Assembly: GCF_037860775.1 (NCBI RefSeq)
Contig: NZ_JBBEWC010000010.1
Coordinates: 1-64,000 of the forward strand
Direction: 5' to 3'
DNA: 64,000 nt
From: Emticicia soli
Lineage (GTDB): Bacteria > Bacteroidota > Bacteroidia > Cytophagales > Spirosomataceae
Position numbers and translations under genes: made by a program. Positions 43,476 to 53,400 of this stretch are shown piece by piece. Numbering within the stretch: position 1 is the first letter of the stretch; the number at the start of each line of letters is the position of its first letter. The notes below the pieces were generated by a model, which saw only the letters and a program-made list of their open reading frames with translations, did not search any database and had not been told where the DNA came from.

Positions 43476-44120
43476 ATGACTAAAGATAAAATAAAACAGG
43501 CCTACGTTGAGTATATTCTCGAAAAAGGCACTCAGCCCGAATCAATCTATGCTTTTTGCAAAAAACTGAAAATAAAAGAGGCAGCCTTTTATGAAGAATA
43601 CACATCGTTTCCGCAAATAGAAAGCGAAGTCTGGAAAGAATACTTTCTCGACACCATTACATCGGCACAAAACGAAGAAGTTTATGGCACCTATTCGGTG
43701 CGTGAAAAACTACTCGCTTTCTTTTATACCTGGGTAGAAGTGTTGAAACAAAACCGAAGCTATATCTTGAAAGCATACGAAGGTTTTCAGAAACCTATTT
43801 ATGCCAAACGCAATGTACAGTTATCTGAATTTAAAATAGCTTTCTACGATTATATCAACGAATTGGTACTTGAAGCCCGAGAAACTAAAGAAATAGAGCA
43901 ACGCCCTATTCCGCAGTTAATGCAACGTTATCCTGATTTATTCTGGGCTAAAACCTTGTTTATACTTGATTTCTGGATTAATGATACCAGCAAGTCTTTT
44001 GAAAAAACTGATACCATGATTGAGAAATCGGTTAATACGGCTTTCGATTTATTAGGGCATTCTCCGCTTGATTCTTTATTAGATTTAGGCAAGTTTTTGT
44101 TTCAGAATAGGAGGGCTTAA
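43476..44120 (+). CDS. TetR-fold protein, regulator or COQ9-like
   Basis: The 214-residue, all-helical protein begins with a TetR-type helix-turn-helix (KIKQAYVEYILEKG, SIYAFCKKLKIKEAAFYEEY) that is poorer in basic residues than usual. A ligand-binding C-terminal domain follows, of a type common in Bacteroidota TetR proteins. COQ9, the lipid-binding partner in quinone synthesis, has the same fold. The gene lies between an isoprenoid-type oxygenase and an AarF/UbiB (COQ8-like) gene, so a lipid-binding role is possible beside classical repression. I cannot separate the two by eye. Confidence 0.75.
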   Translation: MTKDKIKQAYVEYILEKGTQPESIYAFCKKLKIKEAAFYEEYTSFPQIESEVWKEYFLDTITSAQNEEVYGTYSVREKLLAFFYTWVEVLKQNRSYILKAYEGFQKPIYAKRNVQLSEFKIAFYDYINELVLEARETKEIEQRPIPQLMQRYPDLFWAKTLFILDFWINDTSKSFEKTDTMIEKSVNTAFDLLGHSPLDSLLDLGKFLFQNRRA

Positions 44121-44151
44121 TGTATCTCTATTGTTAATTTGTTAGAAATAA

Positions 44152-45477
44152 ATGAACTCACAAGATAAAATACCTACCTCTAAAGTAGCCAGAGCCACAC
44201 AATTTGTGAAAGCCGGAGTGAAAGTAGGGGGCAACTATATAAAACATTATAGTAAAAAAATACTAGACCCATCGTTAAGCAAAGACGAACTCCACAAAGA
44301 CAACGCCGCCGATGTATATGAGACTTTGAGCAACCTAAAAGGCAGTGCCCTAAAGGTAGCGCAAATGATGAGTATGGATAAAAACCTTTTGCCAAGGGCA
44401 TATACCGATAAATTTGCGATGTCGCAATACTCGGCACCGCCTTTGTCGTCGCCATTGGTTATTAAAACTTTCAGGCAATATTTTGGCAAATCGCCGTCTG
44501 AAATGTTTGATAAGTTTGATTTGAAAGCTGAAAACGCAGCGTCTATCGGGCAGGTACACATGGCACATAAAGATGGCAAAAAGCTGGCTGTTAAGATACA
44601 ATACCCCGGCGTAGCCGAGAGCATCAGTTCTGATTTGAAAATGGCTCGCCCTTTGGCTGTGCAATTGCTCAAGCTGAACGATGCTGAAATAGACCGGTAT
44701 TTCAAAGAAGTAGAAGAGCGATTATTGGAAGAGTCGAACTATGATTTAGAACTGAAACGCTCTATCGAGATTACCAATGCCTGTGCGCATATTCCTGATT
44801 TGTTCTTCCCGAAATATTATCCTGAATATTCTTCAAACCGTATTCTTACGATGGACTGGCTCGAGGGCTTACATCTGAAAGAGTTTCTTGCCACTAATCC
44901 GTCGCAGGAAGTGCGTAATAAAATAGGGCAGGCATTATGGGATTTCTACGATTACCAGATGCATACTTTGCGCATGATACATGCCGACCCACACCCGGGT
45001 AATTTTCTGATGACCAACGATGGCCGACTAGGGATATTAGATTTTGGTTGTATAAAAGTAATACCTGATGATTATTACCAGAACTATTTTGCCTTGATGA
45101 ATCCTGATACACTTGAAGACGATGCCAGGATTCAGAAGATTTTCTGGGATTTAGATTTTTTACTGAAAGAAGATTCGGCTAAAGAACAGGCCTTTTTCTC
45201 TGATATATTCAAGCAAATGATTCGTTTGCTTGGCCGCCCATTCGATAGCCACACGTTTGATTTTGGCGCAGAGGGCTATGTAGACGAGATATATAAATTC
45301 TTAGATTATATTGCTAATATGCCTGAATTGAAAAATAGTAACTCGGCCCGTGGCTCTCAACATGGTTTGTATGTAAACCGAACATATTTTGGGCTTTATA
45401 CTATTCTTAACGATTTAAAAGCCAATATCCGGACCACTAAGCCAGATTGGGTAACACCAAAGCATTTGAAGGCTTAA
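44152..45477 (+). CDS. AarF/ABC1/UbiB family kinase-like protein
   Basis: The 441-residue protein carries the ABC1/UbiB atypical-kinase motifs: an N-terminal KVAQ (68-71) in place of the usual KxGQ, the alanine-rich ENAASIGQVHMA loop (about 127-138), VKIQYPG with the nucleotide-binding Lys148, HADPHPGNF near 278 and the metal-binding DFG near 298. Family members such as UbiB and COQ8 support isoprenoid quinone synthesis by ATPase action on lipid-bound complexes. There is no C-terminal membrane helix pair as in E. coli UbiB. Bacteroidota make menaquinone, so the client pathway is unclear. It is cotranscribed with the TetR-fold gene. Confidence 0.9.
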   Translation: MNSQDKIPTSKVARATQFVKAGVKVGGNYIKHYSKKILDPSLSKDELHKDNAADVYETLSNLKGSALKVAQMMSMDKNLLPRAYTDKFAMSQYSAPPLSSPLVIKTFRQYFGKSPSEMFDKFDLKAENAASIGQVHMAHKDGKKLAVKIQYPGVAESISSDLKMARPLAVQLLKLNDAEIDRYFKEVEERLLEESNYDLELKRSIEITNACAHIPDLFFPKYYPEYSSNRILTMDWLEGLHLKEFLATNPSQEVRNKIGQALWDFYDYQMHTLRMIHADPHPGNFLMTNDGRLGILDFGCIKVIPDDYYQNYFALMNPDTLEDDARIQKIFWDLDFLLKEDSAKEQAFFSDIFKQMIRLLGRPFDSHTFDFGAEGYVDEIYKFLDYIANMPELKNSNSARGSQHGLYVNRTYFGLYTILNDLKANIRTTKPDWVTPKHLKA

Positions 45478-45517
45478 TTAGTGTAAATAAGGCTTTTTCA
45501 ATACATTTGTCCGTTAG

Positions 45518-45555
45518 AACGCTTATAGAGTTTCAAACTTTATAAGCGTTTTTCG
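45518..45555 (+). terminator. Intrinsic terminator after the AarF gene
   Basis: AACGCTTATA (45518-45527) pairs with TATAAGCGTT (45541-45550), extended inward by a few pairs and followed by TTT. Confidence 0.82.
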
Positions 45556-45595
45556 TTGGTAAAACCTATTATAATTATCCATAAATAATAAAACC

Positions 45596-47128
45596 ATGAA
45601 AAGAATTATCCTTTTGTTGGCTGTTACGCTTGTATTCAGCGGCTGTCGCACAGCTAAAACCAGTAAAACCACGCAAGACGAAGTAGCCGTTACATTTTTG
45701 CATCTGAACGATGTATATGAAATATCTCCGCTAGATAACGGTAAAGTAGGAGGGATGGCTCGTGTGTCCACCGTTCGCCAGGAACTATTGAAAGAAAATC
45801 CGAATACGATTACTGTACTTTCCGGCGATTTCCTGAGCCCATCGGTAACAGGTACTTTAAAGTATGAAGGCAAAACAATAAAAGGCCGACAAATGGTTGA
45901 CGTAATGAACGCCATAGGTGTAGACTGGGTATGTTTTGGCAACCATGAGTTTGATTTAGACGAAAAAGATTTACAGGAACGTATCAACGAATCAAAGTTT
46001 AATTGGTTAAATACCAATGCCTTAGAGAAAATAGATGGTAAACTAGTGCCTTTTGGCAAAGTACTGAATGGTGCGAAAGTACCGTTTCCGAAAACCCAAA
46101 TTATTACATTTAAAAATGCCAAAGGCGAAGACATAAAAATGGGAATGTTCGGTATAGTTTTGCCCTCAAACCCGAAAGATTATGTATGGTACGATGATTT
46201 CTTCGAATCAGCCAAAAAAGCCTATGAACAACTAAAACCTCAATGCGATTTTGTAGTGGGTATTACGCACATCAATAAGGTAGATGATCTTAAACTGGCA
46301 GGTATGCTGCCCGAAGTAAAACTATTGATGGGTGGCCACGACCACGAGAATATGATAGAAAAAATAGGAAATGTAACTATGGCTAAAGCCGATGCTAATG
46401 CCAAAACAGCCTATATCCATAGAATTGTGTATAACAAAGCCTCACATAAAGCAACAGTGAAATCTGAACTAAGGAAAATTGATAATAGCATACCTGACGA
46501 GCCAAAGGCGGCTGTTGTTGTAAAAAAATGGGAAGATATTGCTGACGCCAGCTTTAAGGCTATTGGTATCAATAAAAACGAAGTTATTGCCGATTTGAAA
46601 GAACCATTAGACGGGCACGAAGGCACTGTAAGAAACCTACAAGCACCTATGGGTAGCATGATAGCCAAGGCTATGACAAGTGCCACGCCTGATGCTACCG
46701 ATTGTACTTTTTTTAACGGTGGGTCAATCAGAATTGATGATGTTGTTTCGGGCAAAATTACACAACTCGATGTGCTCAGAATTTTACCATTTGGCGGAAA
46801 AGTAATTGAAGTAAAAATGCGTGGCCGTTTGCTAGAACGAATCCTTGAAGCAGGTTTACAAAACAAAGGAAGTGGCGGCTATCTGCAATGGGATAGAATT
46901 ACATACGATGAAGCAAAAAAAGAATGGAAAATTAACGGTGAATTACTTGATGTAAATAAAGAGTATAAAGTAGTAACGAGCGATTTTCTGCTGACAGGCA
47001 AAGAGCGCAATCTGGATTTTTTTGTTAAAACAAACCCTGATATTATCAGTATTTCAGATTCATTCCCTGACGGAGACGTGCGAAACGACATCAGAAAAGC
47101 AGTAATTGCTTACCTGAAAAAAAACTAA
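45596..47128 (+). CDS. 5'-nucleotidase / metallophosphatase lipoprotein (UshA-like)
   Basis: The 510-residue protein has a lipoprotein signal (LVFSGC, Cys17). The N-terminal metallophosphoesterase domain has the dinuclear metal-site motifs LHLNDVYE (Asp39), SGDFLSPS (Asp78), GNHEFD (Asn116-His117), GITHINK and GGHDHEN. The C-terminal 5'-nucleotidase domain has FFNGGSIRIDD and RILPFGGKVIEV. It should hydrolyse nucleotides or related phosphate esters in the periplasm and let phosphate and nucleoside be recovered. It appears to be a single-gene unit after a terminator. Confidence 0.92.
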   Translation: MKRIILLLAVTLVFSGCRTAKTSKTTQDEVAVTFLHLNDVYEISPLDNGKVGGMARVSTVRQELLKENPNTITVLSGDFLSPSVTGTLKYEGKTIKGRQMVDVMNAIGVDWVCFGNHEFDLDEKDLQERINESKFNWLNTNALEKIDGKLVPFGKVLNGAKVPFPKTQIITFKNAKGEDIKMGMFGIVLPSNPKDYVWYDDFFESAKKAYEQLKPQCDFVVGITHINKVDDLKLAGMLPEVKLLMGGHDHENMIEKIGNVTMAKADANAKTAYIHRIVYNKASHKATVKSELRKIDNSIPDEPKAAVVVKKWEDIADASFKAIGINKNEVIADLKEPLDGHEGTVRNLQAPMGSMIAKAMTSATPDATDCTFFNGGSIRIDDVVSGKITQLDVLRILPFGGKVIEVKMRGRLLERILEAGLQNKGSGGYLQWDRITYDEAKKEWKINGELLDVNKEYKVVTSDFLLTGKERNLDFFVKTNPDIISISDSFPDGDVRNDIRKAVIAYLKKN

Positions 47129-47205
47129 ATTTTTTACAACCCTTATTGGGCAACAATTGTCATAGTATATAGTGAGGTTAATTGGATTATTTAAACCAAA
47201 TTAGC

Positions 47206-47724
47206 ATGAAAAAAATATACTTTTTGGCAATTGTTGCCCTTTTTATTGGCTGCACAACCGAAGAAGAAAAAGTAGCCAACAAAAAGATAATGGGTTACAA
47301 ACCCATTTATACCGACTACGAGAGTATCCGCAAAATAGAACTACAAAAAGCCCGAGGACTTACCAGCCCCGGAAAAATCTACATCAAGGGTAAATATCTA
47401 TACATCAACGAGTCAGGTGATGGTATTCATATTTTTGATAATACTGATAAAGCTAATCCCAAACCACTTGCCTTTCTATCTATTCCGGTCAATAAAGACA
47501 TTTCTATTAAAGATAATATACTTTATGCCGATAACGGAGATGACCTTGTTACGATTGATATATCGGATGTTAACAGCATAAAAGTTCTGAAACGTGTCGA
47601 AAAGGCATTTCCATACCCGAGCTATCCGAATGAGAGAGGCTATTTTGAATGTGTCGACCCAAGTAAGGGCTATGTAAAATCATGGGAATATGTTGAGTTA
47701 ACGAACCCGAAATGTTTCAGATAA
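47206..47724 (+). CDS. LVIVD-repeat lipoprotein, N-terminal half type
   Basis: The 172-residue protein is started at ATG 47206 for a proper lipoprotein signal (FIGCTTEEE, Cys17 or thereabouts). It has the LVIVD propeller-blade pattern (IYIKGKYLYINESGDGIHIF, NILYADNGDDLVTIDISD). It corresponds to the first half of the roughly 430-residue LVIVD proteins that I recall from other Cytophagales and ends where their linker begins. The next gene, in the same frame after one stop codon and one triplet, encodes the second half with its own lipoprotein signal. The function of the family is unknown. Confidence 0.8.
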   Translation: MKKIYFLAIVALFIGCTTEEEKVANKKIMGYKPIYTDYESIRKIELQKARGLTSPGKIYIKGKYLYINESGDGIHIFDNTDKANPKPLAFLSIPVNKDISIKDNILYADNGDDLVTIDISDVNSIKVLKRVEKAFPYPSYPNERGYFECVDPSKGYVKSWEYVELTNPKCFR

Positions 47725-47727
47725 ACT

Positions 47728-48486
47728 ATGAAAACTATGAAAAAACTTATCTGTATTCTTGCTGCAGTGGCATGTTTGTACGCCTGCAAAGGCGATGACA
47801 TGAAAGCCAGTAATAACCCTGACAGCGGCGTTGGGCGAGGCGGCTCTACTGCCCGTTTTACCATTGTCAAAGACTATTTATATATTGTAGATAATCAGTC
47901 ATTGAAGGTATTCAGAATCAGCGCGCCTGATAATCCTGTTTATACCAAGCGTGTATCTCTCAATACAGTAGTTGAAACAATTTTTCCTTTTCAAGACCAC
48001 CTGCTTGTGGGTACGCAAACAGGTATGTTTATTTTTAGTATCAGCAACCCCGAAAACCCTACAAGAGTTTCGGTGTATTCGCACGTAGTATCCTGCGACC
48101 CTGTGGTGGCCGATGGCAATTATGCCTATGTAACCTTGCGTAGTGGTACTAATTGTAACCGTGGGGTAAATGTGCTTGATGTGCTTGACATAAAAGACAT
48201 GAGAAGCCCGCAACTAGTAAAAAGCTACCCTATGCAAAGCCCTCATGGCTTGGGTGTTGATGGAAACCTGTTGTTTGTAACAGAGGGAGATTTCGGGCTG
48301 AAAGTATTTGATAAATCAAATCCGAATGATTTAAAATTAATAAAAACTTTTAATGACTTTACAGCTTTTGATGTTATTCCTGATTCAAATGTGCTCATTA
48401 TAACCGGAAAACAGGGCATTTATCAGTATAGCTACAATGCGCAGAATGAGCTGAAATTATTGAGTATAATCCCTATTAAATCATGA
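47728..48486 (+). CDS. LVIVD-repeat lipoprotein, C-terminal half type
   Basis: The 252-residue protein has a lipoprotein signal (AVACLYACKGDD) and LVIVD-type blades: ARFTIVKDYLYIVDNQSLKV, FPFQDHLLVGTQTGMFIFSI, GNYAYVTLRSGTNC, SPHGLGVDGNLLFV and GITGKQG-like IITGKQGIYQYSY. It probably forms a beta-propeller with the preceding lipoprotein. Its stop overlaps the next start (ATGA), so translation is probably coupled to the outer-membrane protein downstream. Confidence 0.85.
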   Translation: MKTMKKLICILAAVACLYACKGDDMKASNNPDSGVGRGGSTARFTIVKDYLYIVDNQSLKVFRISAPDNPVYTKRVSLNTVVETIFPFQDHLLVGTQTGMFIFSISNPENPTRVSVYSHVVSCDPVVADGNYAYVTLRSGTNCNRGVNVLDVLDIKDMRSPQLVKSYPMQSPHGLGVDGNLLFVTEGDFGLKVFDKSNPNDLKLIKTFNDFTAFDVIPDSNVLIITGKQGIYQYSYNAQNELKLLSIIPIKS

Positions 48487-49190
48487 GATATACCATACTT
48501 ACTTTGCTTTTCTTTACGTTCTTTGTTCAACAGTCTTTAGGGCAAGATACGCTTTTAAGAAAAAAGCTTGCTATCAAAATAGCCCCTTTGGCTTTATTAG
48601 ATATAGATAATACTTTTCAGCTGGCAGTAGAACATCGGCTGAAAGGTAATAGATGGACTTTATCAGAAGAGTTTGGCTATGGCACTGGCGCTGCCAATTT
48701 CTGGGGCAATACATTTGATAACAGTAATAGTAGATTCAGAGAGAATTTTCGGGTAAAAATAGAAGCTAGAAAATATAAACAGGCTTTTACAGGGCGATAC
48801 GTAGCTTATGAGTTACTTTACAAACAGATTAACGATAGAGCTGATAGAAGTGTAGGGAGAGAATGCGAGAGTGGCATGTGTAATTATTATGAGATGCTTA
48901 ATTATCCTATAAACAAATATGTAATAGGCATATCAGCAAAAATCGGATATCAGATAAGAATACGTAATGAATTGAAAAAAAACACCAACTTTGTGTTTGA
49001 TTTCTATGTAGGTGGCGGACTGCGAAGAGTAATGATAAATCATCAGGACCCCAGCGAATCAGCTTCCTCAAACGATTATATAGATTATAGATATGGTTTA
49101 TTTAGTAATTCAGGGCTTGGATACGCAGACAGAAACTACAACATACCCCAAATATCGTTGGGCATTAAGCTTGGGTACATTATTCTCTAA
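48483..49190 (+). CDS. Small outer-membrane beta-barrel protein (DUF3575-like)
   Basis: The 235-residue protein has a signal peptide (QQSLGQ) and a pattern of alternating strands with aromatic girdles (AVEHRLKGNRWTLSEEFGYG, NFRVKIEARKYK, RYVAYELLYKQ, ISAKIGYQI, FDFYVGGGLRR), ending in a hydrophobic strand ISLGIKLGYIIL that could act as the barrel-assembly signal. It looks like an eight- to ten-strand barrel of the DUF3575 kind. It overlaps the LVIVD gene by four bases and is probably its membrane partner. Confidence 0.75.
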   Translation: MRYTILTLLFFTFFVQQSLGQDTLLRKKLAIKIAPLALLDIDNTFQLAVEHRLKGNRWTLSEEFGYGTGAANFWGNTFDNSNSRFRENFRVKIEARKYKQAFTGRYVAYELLYKQINDRADRSVGRECESGMCNYYEMLNYPINKYVIGISAKIGYQIRIRNELKKNTNFVFDFYVGGGLRRVMINHQDPSESASSNDYIDYRYGLFSNSGLGYADRNYNIPQISLGIKLGYIIL

Positions 49191-50202
49191 ACCATATTTA
49201 CTGTTAATTTTTCTTGTGTTTGTTGGTTTAACAACTACGGCACAAAACAGCTTTTCGTTTTTAACGATTCCTAATAATGCACGCCTGAATGCCCTGGGCG
49301 GTGTAAATGTATCTTTATTTGATAAAGACGTTAATTTGCATACCGCAAACCCGGCTTTGTTAGATACGTCTCAGCAGAGGCAATTAGGCATAAACTATGC
49401 ACCGTATCTGGCGCAGAGTAATTTTTTTACACTCAATTACGCACCAAGATTCCGAAACGCTAGCAAAAATGCGCAATGGGGCATTAGTTTACAGAATCTG
49501 AACTATGGTACTTTTCAAGGAACCGATGCACTAGGGAACCCTACTAATGAATTTACAGCCAATGATTTTTCTTTAGGTGTAACACACGCCCGCCGAATTA
49601 ATAACATTACTTTCGGAATCACAGCAAAACTGGTGGGGTCTTTTCTGGAAAATTACAATTCAATGGCCTTATTAACCGACTGGGGAGGTACATTCAAGCA
49701 TCCGGAATATGATTTGAATTTCGGAATTGTAGCTAAAAACATAGGTTTTATTATTAAGCGCTATGGGAATTTACAGCCAGATATCCCTTTTGATTTGCAG
49801 TTGGGTACTTCTTTTAAGCCTGCCCACATGCCCGTTAGGTTTTCAATTACGGCACATCATTTATATGTTTTTGATATAGCCTACCATGACCCAGCGCTGC
49901 ATTATACCTTTGATAATCAGGGGAATAAAGTGCCTGAGAAAGTTTCTGTTGCTGATAAGGTACTTCGGCATTTTGTGCTTGGTGCCGAGATACTCATTCA
50001 CCGAAACTTCCATCTTTTAGCAGGCTATAATCACTTGCGAAATCGGGAATTAACTGTAAGTTCGTTAGGAGGAGCAGGGGGCTTTTCTTTTGGAGCCGAC
50101 ATCCGCCTAAAACAATTTGGCTTTTCGTTTTCCCGTTCTACACTTACTACCGGCAAAGGGTATTTCGCATTTAGCGCCAACTGGAATTTAAACAGAAAAT
50201 AA
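49171..50202 (+). CDS. porQ: Type IX secretion system outer-membrane protein PorQ
   Basis: The protein has the PorQ opening SFSFLTIPNNARLNALGGV directly after a signal peptide (LTTTAQ), then FadL/PorV-like strands (ANPALLDTSQQRQLGINY, NFTLNYAP-type, WGISLQNLNYGTF, GVTHARRINNITFGITAKLV). In the T9SS, PorQ works with PorU, PorV and PorZ in the attachment complex that cleaves the C-terminal signal and links substrates to lipopolysaccharide. TTG 49171 is preferred because the only upstream ATG (49093) overlaps the preceding gene by 98 bases and delays the signal peptide. The start is uncertain, the identity is not. Confidence 0.88.
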   Translation: MGTLFSKPYLLLIFLVFVGLTTTAQNSFSFLTIPNNARLNALGGVNVSLFDKDVNLHTANPALLDTSQQRQLGINYAPYLAQSNFFTLNYAPRFRNASKNAQWGISLQNLNYGTFQGTDALGNPTNEFTANDFSLGVTHARRINNITFGITAKLVGSFLENYNSMALLTDWGGTFKHPEYDLNFGIVAKNIGFIIKRYGNLQPDIPFDLQLGTSFKPAHMPVRFSITAHHLYVFDIAYHDPALHYTFDNQGNKVPEKVSVADKVLRHFVLGAEILIHRNFHLLAGYNHLRNRELTVSSLGGAGGFSFGADIRLKQFGFSFSRSTLTTGKGYFAFSANWNLNRK

Positions 50203-50458
50203 TTACTTCCGTATATACATTGTGATTAGTAGAGTGCTTCTAGTAATTATCTACCAATTTGTTCTTTCATATTTCCTTCAAATTATTCTAAATAATCAAT
50301 GTTTAGGAATATTGATTATCAGGGACTTAGTTTTTTTATGTATCCGTTGAATATACGTTTTTGAAATGGCATGAGGTTTGCATGACAAGCATTATTGAGC
50401 CAAATCAAGCGTTTTAGCCTCTCAATATACCCAACTCAAACGGACAATAAAAAATTAG
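50203..50458. other. Intergenic region before the large surface protein cluster
   Basis: This AT-rich spacer carries two overlapping inverted repeats (50285-50292 with 50302-50310, and 50292-50300 with 50311-50319) that exclude each other. I find no exact -7 box and no intrinsic terminator for porQ. Confidence 0.45.
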
Positions 50459-53400
50459 GTGCCCTGTGTAATAGAAAATACCTATTGCTCTCCTGAATTT
50501 AATAATTTAAAGAGAAGCCTCTTTTGGCCGACTTATGTTAATTATAAGCGAGCCATAGGTTTATACGTATATATCTTTCTGAGTTTTGTTTCTTCTGTTT
50601 TTGCGCAAAATACACTGCTATCAAACACAAATCATACGCTTCTTTCTGCTAATAGTAATTTCGAGTTATCAGGCCAAACAGTAGCATCGTTAGAAAATAA
50701 AGCAGCAATAGATAGAAATGTTTATACTGAAAGTAATAAGTATTTAAGTAATAATACAAACCCGGGTTTTGAAATAAAAACAAATAAAGTGGTGGCAAAT
50801 TTACCGCTTAGTTTGACTTTATCGAAGACAGACCCTACCTGTGGTGGTTCAAACGGAAGTATTACCGTAACAGGAAAGGGAGGTGTGCTCGGAATGCGCT
50901 CTATTACAGGTCAGGCTTGGCTGGGTATTAGTGGAACTGCAGTCTCAAATCTGACAAGTAATAGCAATTATCCGAATAGCCCCTCATATAATACCGCATT
51001 GACTTCTATGGAAGCTCCGGTAAATATAACGGATAATTTTGGTGGCCGTATAATTGGTTATTTGGCTCCTGAAATTACAGGAACTTATTATTTTTGGATT
51101 GCCTCAGATGATAACGGTGAACTCTGGCTAAGTACAAATGAGAGTGCTGCTAATAAAACCCGAATCGCTTCTCATACAAGCTATACAGGTTTTCAGGAAT
51201 GGAATAAGTTCCCCTCACAAAAATCGGCAGCTATTAGTCTGCAGGCCGGTAAGATTTATTACATAGAGGCTATTTATAAAGAGGGTGGAGGAGATGACCA
51301 TGTATCAGTAGGCTGGGCAAAACCAGGAGAGTCAACAACTGTTCCTTCTGAAGTTATACCTGCAGATGCTATCAGGCCTTATACTTCGGCCGGATTAACT
51401 ACGCCAACATACCAGTACAAAATTGGGAACGGTACATTTCAGAATAGTAATGTATTTAGTGGTTTGGCAGCAGGTACTTATACAGTTACTATTCAAGATG
51501 TATATGGAGCCACAGCTACCAGCAACATCACTTTAGCAAATACTACACCTAGTGCAACCGCAAATAACAATGGGCCTGTTTGTGTAGGCCAAACCCTTAG
51601 CCTGACAGCTACAGTATCACAGACAGCATCTAGTTATAGGTGGGTAGGGCCTGGGCCTGGAACGAATGGCTTCACTTCTTCAACACAAAATCCTAATAGA
51701 GGCAGTGCAACTACTGATATGAGTGGTATTTATACTTTAACCGTAACATTTAGTGCTTGTGCTGCTACAGTTACATCTACTACTTCGGTTACTGTTTCAA
51801 GTGCCAATGCCCCAAGTACTACCAGTGATAGCCGTTGTGGTGCGGGTACAGTAACACTCTCGGCAGATGGTTGTTCTGGCACTTATAATTGGTACTCAGC
51901 TCAAACAGGTGGTACCTTTTTAGGTTCTGGCAGTGATTTCAATACGCCAAGTATTGTGGCTACAACTACTTATTATGTAGAATGTAAAGTAGGCTCTTGT
52001 ATCAGTACAAGAACAGCAGCTACTGCCACTGTTAAAACTGCGGTAAGTGCATCGGCTACCGGAGATACTGAATGCGAAGGTTCTACCATTAATTTAAGTG
52101 CTGGAGGAGGCAATGCATATTCATGGGCGGGGCCGAATGGGTTTTCTTCAAATTTACAAAGCCCGAGTATTTCGGGCGCAACACCTGCCATGTCAGGGGC
52201 ATATACAGTAACCGTAACCAATACGTCGTCAGGTTGTACTGATACCGCAATTGCGAATGTAGTAGTGAATCCGATTCCTGTGCCTATCGGTGCAGACGTA
52301 GCCCGTTGTGGTAACGGAACAGTTACTTTAACTGCTACGGGGTGTAGTAATGGGGTTTACAGTTGGTACAACAGCCCTACTACTGCCAATAGTCTGGCAA
52401 CGGGAGCAACTTATACTACTCAAAGTTTGTCTGCTCCTAGCACTACCTACTATGTAGCTTGTACACTTAATGCATGTACAAGTACTACCCGAACGCCAAT
52501 AAAAGCTATTATTACAAGTACACCTGGTGCACCTAGTGTTGTAAGTGGTGAGCGCTGCGGAACAGGTTCGGTAAGATTAACCGCCAGTGGGTGCTCAGGT
52601 ACATATAATTGGTACACCACAGCTACAGGAGGCTCGTCGATAGGCGCAGGGGGCACTTTTAATACACCAAGTATTTCCACTACAACGAGTTATTATGTTG
52701 AGTGTAATTTCGGTTGCCCAAGTACCAGAACAGAGGTTAAAGCTACAATAAACCCAACTCCATCAGCAGGTGCGATTGGAGATACTGAATGTGAAGGCAC
52801 TGCTATCACTTTAGAGGCTTCAGGCGGTGGGTTGTACTCATGGGTTGGGCCTAAAAACTTTGTTTCATCGGCACAGAAACCTACAATTCCTGCTGCAACA
52901 GCCGATAGAGCCGGGATTTATACAGTTACTGTAACCGATGCAAAGGGTTGTACAGCTACTGCTACGGCACGTGTGGTAATTAATCCTATTCCTGAGGCTC
53001 CAGCAGTTGTTGATGTATCTCGTTGCGGACCCGGTACCGTTCTACTGAAAGCGACAGGCTGTACCGGAGGAGTTTATAGATGGTATGTTAATAGCACTAC
53101 GTCAACTATTTTGGTAACAGGAGATACCTACACTACGCCAACCCTTTCGGTTGATGCTACTTATTTTGTTAGCTGTACGCAGAATAGCTGTGAAAGTAGC
53201 ACTCGAAATGCAATAAAAGCAATCATTACGCCTGTGCCTGATGCACCTACAACAAATGCTATTGAGCGTTGCGGTACAGGCCCGGTTACGCTTACAGCAG
53301 ATGGTTGCGCGGGTATTGTTGAGTGGTATGAAGCTGCGTCAGGAGGCTTGTCAATAGGCATAGGGAACTATATAACCTCGAGTCTTGCAGCGCCTGCAAC

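Noticed and set aside
45523..46134. A 203-codon minus-strand frame over the 5'-nucleotidase start
   Set aside because: It lies opposite a well-conserved enzyme gene and shows no domain or signal peptide.
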